A DNA stretch of 32,974 nucleotides from Rhizobiales bacterium Ga0077548 (lineage in GTDB: Bacteria > Pseudomonadota > Alphaproteobacteria > Rhizobiales > Xanthobacteraceae): NCBI GenBank assembly GCA_001464215.1, contig LNEZ01000005.1:1-32974 (forward strand). Direction: 5' to 3'. The notes beneath the pieces are model-generated. The model made no database searches. It was not told the DNA's origin and worked only from the letters and a program-made list of their open reading frames with translations. Below, one piece after another: positions 32,646 through 32,974 of this stretch. The first letter of the stretch is position 1; each line of letters begins with the position of its first letter. The translations under genes were made by a program, and so were the position numbers.

Positions 32646-32879
32646 ATGTCACACTTGAAGTCAATCTCTCCGGATCGTGCTGCAGTGCTGATACAATCGG
32701 GTGCTGTTCTCATCGATATCCGCGGTGCCGATGAGCACGCGCGCGAGAATATTCCCGGTGCTCGGCACCATGCACTTACCCGCGTAGACTCGGAGAGCCC
32801 TGTACGCAGCGGCGACGAGGTCGTCATCTTTCATTGCAAGTCAGGCGCACGCACCGAAGGAAACTCTCCGAAGCTCTGA
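32646..32879 (+). pseudogene. Rhodanese-domain protein truncated by an insertion sequence
   Basis: 77 residues of a rhodanese (sulfurtransferase) domain starting with an AAGGAA ribosome site 7 nt ahead. It has the domain opening AAVLIQSGAVLIDIR, the AxEHARENIPGA segment and the catalytic loop HCKSGARTEGN with the persulfide cysteine. Homology breaks off after NSPKL, well before the domain is complete, and the TGA at 32877 is formed by the first bases of an insertion sequence. Relatives in this position often continue into membrane helices. The protein lacks the last helices and is unlikely to be functional. It was probably the second gene after the BigR-type regulator. Confidence 0.8.
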
Positions 32880-32974
32880 CCGGCCCCCACTGAGTGGTCC
32901 GGTTGGAATGTTAGTTTAGAGCTTGCATTTGCGCCATCGGTTTTGTTGCGGGCCATAGGATGGCCTCAGGTGCC
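32877..32974 (-). mobile_element. Terminal part of an insertion sequence, running off the right edge
   Basis: The element end is placed at TGACCGGCCCCCAC (32877), where the rhodanese reading frame stops being homologous; a TG start is usual for IS3-like ends. Just inside is a hairpin (ACCGG...CCACT-G-AGTGG...CCGGT). A transposase C-terminus follows on the minus strand. The rest of the element lies outside the window, so the family, the other end and the target duplication cannot be checked. Confidence 0.65.
32911..32974 (-). CDS. Partial transposase C-terminus
   Basis: A minus-strand frame enters from the right edge and ends at a TAA (32911-32913). The visible residues, APEAILWPATKPMAQMQALN, look like a transposase tail and are followed by about 34 nt to the element end, as in compact insertion sequences. 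The family cannot be fixed from 20 residues. Support comes from the open frame and its position against the broken rhodanese gene. Confidence 0.5.
   Translation of the reverse strand, partial: APEAILWPATKPMAQMQALN

Noticed and set aside
1-32974. CRISPR arrays, rRNA genes, phage structural genes, toxin-antitoxin pairs
   Set aside because: None seen: no regularly spaced repeats, no rRNA-like sequence, and no matching proteins among the supported genes.

Overview
The window reads as a GC-rich alphaproteobacterial chromosome, most likely Hyphomicrobiales (Bradyrhizobium/Afipia/Pseudolabrys-like). I infer this from the FAD protein-DUF1365-CFA synthase triplet, Tat-exported Sox proteins, a BigR-type regulator and codon use. 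No rRNA, complete tRNA or CRISPR array was seen.

Left part (1-19.9 kb), probably core chromosome. A divergent partial membrane or secreted protein opens the window. It is followed by a lipid-modification operon (flavoprotein, DUF1365, CFA-type methyltransferase) and an aldo/keto reductase. A long minus-strand operon then encodes a branched-chain amino-acid-type (Liv) ABC importer followed by an SDR and a cupin related to 2,4'-dihydroxyacetophenone dioxygenase, with trmO/tsaA at its end. An intrinsic terminator lies between the binding-protein gene and the permeases. Next come metY, an alpha/beta hydrolase, a MocR/LysN-like aminotransferase and a Cys-rich Crp/Fnr regulator. A compact sulfur-oxidation locus follows: soxYZ diverging from a small cytochrome c, flavocytochrome c sulfide dehydrogenase (fccB/soxF) and a YeeE/YedE sulfur transporter.

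At about 19.9 kb lies the 3' half of a tRNA-Lys(CTT), with no matching 5' half, next to repeated short motifs. This looks like the scar of a tRNA-integrating element. From its polarity, the element would extend to the right.

Right part (20.2-33 kb), accessory in character. Eight genes flank one perfect 18-bp LacI-type operator. Leftward are a HisD-family dehydrogenase resembling sulfopropanediol dehydrogenase HpsN, a divergent malic enzyme, and a complete family-1 ABC importer. Rightward are the LacI regulator and a YeiH/TauZ-type putative sulfate or sulfite exporter. I read this as a sulfonate-catabolic cassette in which no known desulfonating enzyme is present. The malic enzyme homologue is the most interesting candidate for the missing step.

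After a non-coding gap come a Tat-exported multicopper oxidase, then a persulfide-dioxygenase-like MBL protein diverging from a BigR/SqrR-type ArsR repressor over tandem operator repeats. A rhodanese gene is cut off by the end of an insertion sequence, whose transposase C-terminus runs off the right edge.

The themes tie together around organic and inorganic sulfur: sulfonate use, sulfide/thiosulfate oxidation and persulfide detoxification.
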